Shown: positions 62,225 through 64,000 of the stretch, piece after piece
How positions within the stretch are numbered: the first letter of the stretch is position 1
How the letters are laid out: every line of letters begins with the position of its first letter
NCBI GenBank assembly: GCA_013407085.1
Contig: JACCGJ010001511.1
Coordinates: 1-64,000 of the forward strand
Length of the DNA: 64,000 nt
DNA from: Atriophallophorus winterbourni
Taxonomy: Eukaryota; Platyhelminthes; Trematoda; Plagiorchiida; Microphallidae
Direction of reading: 5' to 3'
Notes under the pieces: generated by a model
What the model saw: only the letters and a program-made list of their open reading frames with translations
What the model was told of the DNA's origin: nothing
The model's database searches: none
Program-made: the position numbers and the translations under genes

Positions 62225-64000
62225 AATGTTATTTAGAACGTTATGAACGTTTATTTAATATCAATAACCAGGAATGACATTATTATATAAATCATCAGGT
62301 AGAACATCTAAATTAAGAAGATTGCGAATTTTTTCTATGGTAAGAAATGAAGCTAGATGTGATTTGAATTCATTTAAAGAGGAACTGAGTCTTATATATT
62401 TTGGAAGAAAATTTCACAGTTTAGCATATTTAGTCAAGAAGAAACTGTTCCTTACTTTAGTACGGAACCTTGGTAATTTAATAGTTTTTTCACTGTTTCT
62501 CAACCTATATTTAGAATCATGCGGTACATGAATATTCGAACGTATTTCCATATTATCCTTTGACAGTATTTTAAAGAATAAGATGAGGTTATGCTTGAGT
62601 CTGCGAAACCATAGGGGATCGAGTTTCAGTTGTATACATCTTTCTCTATAGGATTGTTTGGTGGTATAACCGATGATTGATTTTGAGGAAGTACGTTGTA
62701 TCTTTTCTAAAACTATGCTATCGGTTTTATTTATATTAGTATATATTATGTAAAGATAGGGATGGTGAATAATTTATACATTTCTAGTTTACAATGAGGC
62801 TGAATTATAGATCAGTGTATAATATTCATACTTTGTGTGGCTTTAGTAATAAGGTGGCGTATCTGTTCGTTAAAAGTGAGTGATGAAGAATATCGAAATC
62901 CTAAATCACGCGTGCTGTCAATCATTTGATTTGCATTATTGTTTAGAAGGATTGAGTTATTTTGTATCGTGCATCTTATAGGCATGAAATTAGATTTTGC
63001 TGTTGAGAACGTTAAACCATTATTTTTGGCCCAATCTGCAAGTGCAGCTAAATCATTGTTTAGTCGAGGTATATAAGTTTGTGCTTGATTAGCTGGGAAA
63101 GTGATGACAACTTTCATGTCATCAGCGAATAAGAACAGTTTGCTATGCGAAATGACGTTATGTATGTCATTTATATACATAAGAAATAGTAAGGGGCCTA
63201 ATACGCTACCTTGAATCACCCCACTGGGGATAGGTAGACTGCGTGATCTACGGCCGTTAACTTCGACAGAGTAAGTGCGATCCGTAAGAAAAGAAGTTAA
63301 CCAGGAAAGAAGATTACCACCGATGCCATATGATTCAAGTTTCGATAATAATATCTTATGAGGAACAGTATCAAATGCTTTAGTTATGTCTAGGAAAACA
63401 ACTACAACTGCCGAACCTTCCTCTATCGATGTAGTAATATAGTCGAGGTATTCAAGCTGACATGTAATGCATGATCTTTTATTTAGGAAGCCATGTTGAG
63501 CTTTTGAGAAGAAACTTGGAGATAAGTGATTTAAGATAGCTTTTTTATTATTTTTTCAAGTAATCTAGATAGTATTGCTGTGTGGTTATTTGGGCGATAA
63601 TTTGATACCGTGTGCTTCGAGCCAGATTTATGTCTGGGTGTAACGACAGAGTGTTTCCATTCTGAAGGGAAGATTCCAGATTCGATTGAAGTGTTAAATA
63701 AGTTCAGTAGAAGAAGTTTGAAATCGTCACCACCCATTCTGCAAATGGCGAGTGGAATGCCTGTTGTGTCTGGCTTGAGACTAAACGTAGTTTGCTTGCA
63801 GACTTCATTAATGTCATTCAGATTTATGCATATAGTGTTTAATACACTAGGTTACCGAAATGTTTCAGTGATATCTCCATAGATGGAAGTATTATAAGTA
63901 GTATTAAAATATTTGAGAAATTCTTCGCAGATTGTAATAGGGTCTGTAATTCTTATTTCTTCCGAATTATAAGTTCGATCCTGAATAATAAAATCTACTT
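62225..64000 (-). pseudogene. CR1-like LINE, RT and C-terminus, runs off the window
   Basis: Reading leftward on the minus strand from the window edge: ESGIFPSEWKHSVVTPRHKS (63737-63531), then SKAQHGFLNKRSCITCQLEY, VVVFLDITKAFDTVPHKILL, IQGSVLGPLLFLMYINDIHN and catalytic LFLFADDMKVVI (63219-62812), a thumb region with LADWAKNNGLTFSTAKSNF, and a broken C-terminal tail (YRERCIQLKLDPLWFRRLKH) to about 62270. Few frame breaks lie in the RT part. The endonuclease would lie beyond the window. Better kept than the copy at 60530. Confidence 0.8.

Noticed and set aside
1..64000. CRISPR arrays, bacterial operons, ribosome binding sites
   Set aside because: The window is eukaryotic with spliced genes; tandem units seen are retroelement or satellite repeats, and there are no short regular spacers.
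1..64000. Functional tRNA or rRNA genes
   Set aside because: No cloverleaf or rRNA block was recognised by eye; only a weak A-box-like stretch inside the SINE head.

Overview
The window is eukaryotic, repeat-rich DNA, most likely from a flatworm and probably a digenean fluke. Four things point there: 30-41 bp introns next to multi-kilobase introns, a two-gene cluster laid out like a trans-spliced operon, a Ty3/gypsy element with CsRn1-like features, and abundant RTE- and CR1-like LINEs. The species cannot be named from the sequence alone.

Three host genes could be rebuilt exon by exon. On the + strand lie WDR83OS/Asterix (10554-10973, four exons, 30-41 bp introns) and, 180 bp further on, PPIE/cyclophilin E (11154-23251, nine exons). 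On the - strand, convergent with them, lies a PPP1R16-type (TIMAP/MYPT3) protein phosphatase 1 targeting subunit (56633 down to 29614, nine exons over 27 kb, ending in a CaaX box). In all three the exon phases join into one open reading frame. PPIE has no usable ATG on its first recognisable exon. Its 3' splice site is in phase to receive an AUG from a spliced leader, so Asterix-PPIE looks like an operon.

Most of the rest is mobile DNA. Positions 1-6240 hold inverted and tandem copies of a CR1-like LINE fragment, separated by inverted SINE copies around a block that changes orientation. 6240-10540 holds a retroposed ~550 bp repeat and a decayed gypsy element whose integrase is split by a composite SINE/LINE insertion. 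PPIE introns carry many SINE copies and one almost intact RTE-like LINE (18942-22655) that landed inside a SINE. 24.9-45.1 kb is PPP1R16 intron and flank with further LINE fragments and a ~230 bp MITE. 48-50.5 kb is a decayed RTE LINE, 53.5-54.7 kb a gypsy relic, and 56.8-60.5 kb a more complete gypsy element lying just 5' of PPP1R16. CR1-like LINE remains on the - strand fill 60.5-64 kb.

The most interesting signal is a dispersed ~235-240 bp repeat (near 7.8, 18.2, 35.3-35.9, 39.6-40.0 and 46.9-47.1 kb) that carries hammerhead ribozyme cores. The copy at 39927-39968 has every conserved core residue, a perfect stem II, a 6 bp stem I, and a GUC cleavage triplet. Its loopless palindromic stem III implies that it acts as a dimer. 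Two loci hold head-to-tail copies, and a nearby hairpin shows a compensatory base change, so this looks like a retrozyme- or satellite-type ribozyme family.
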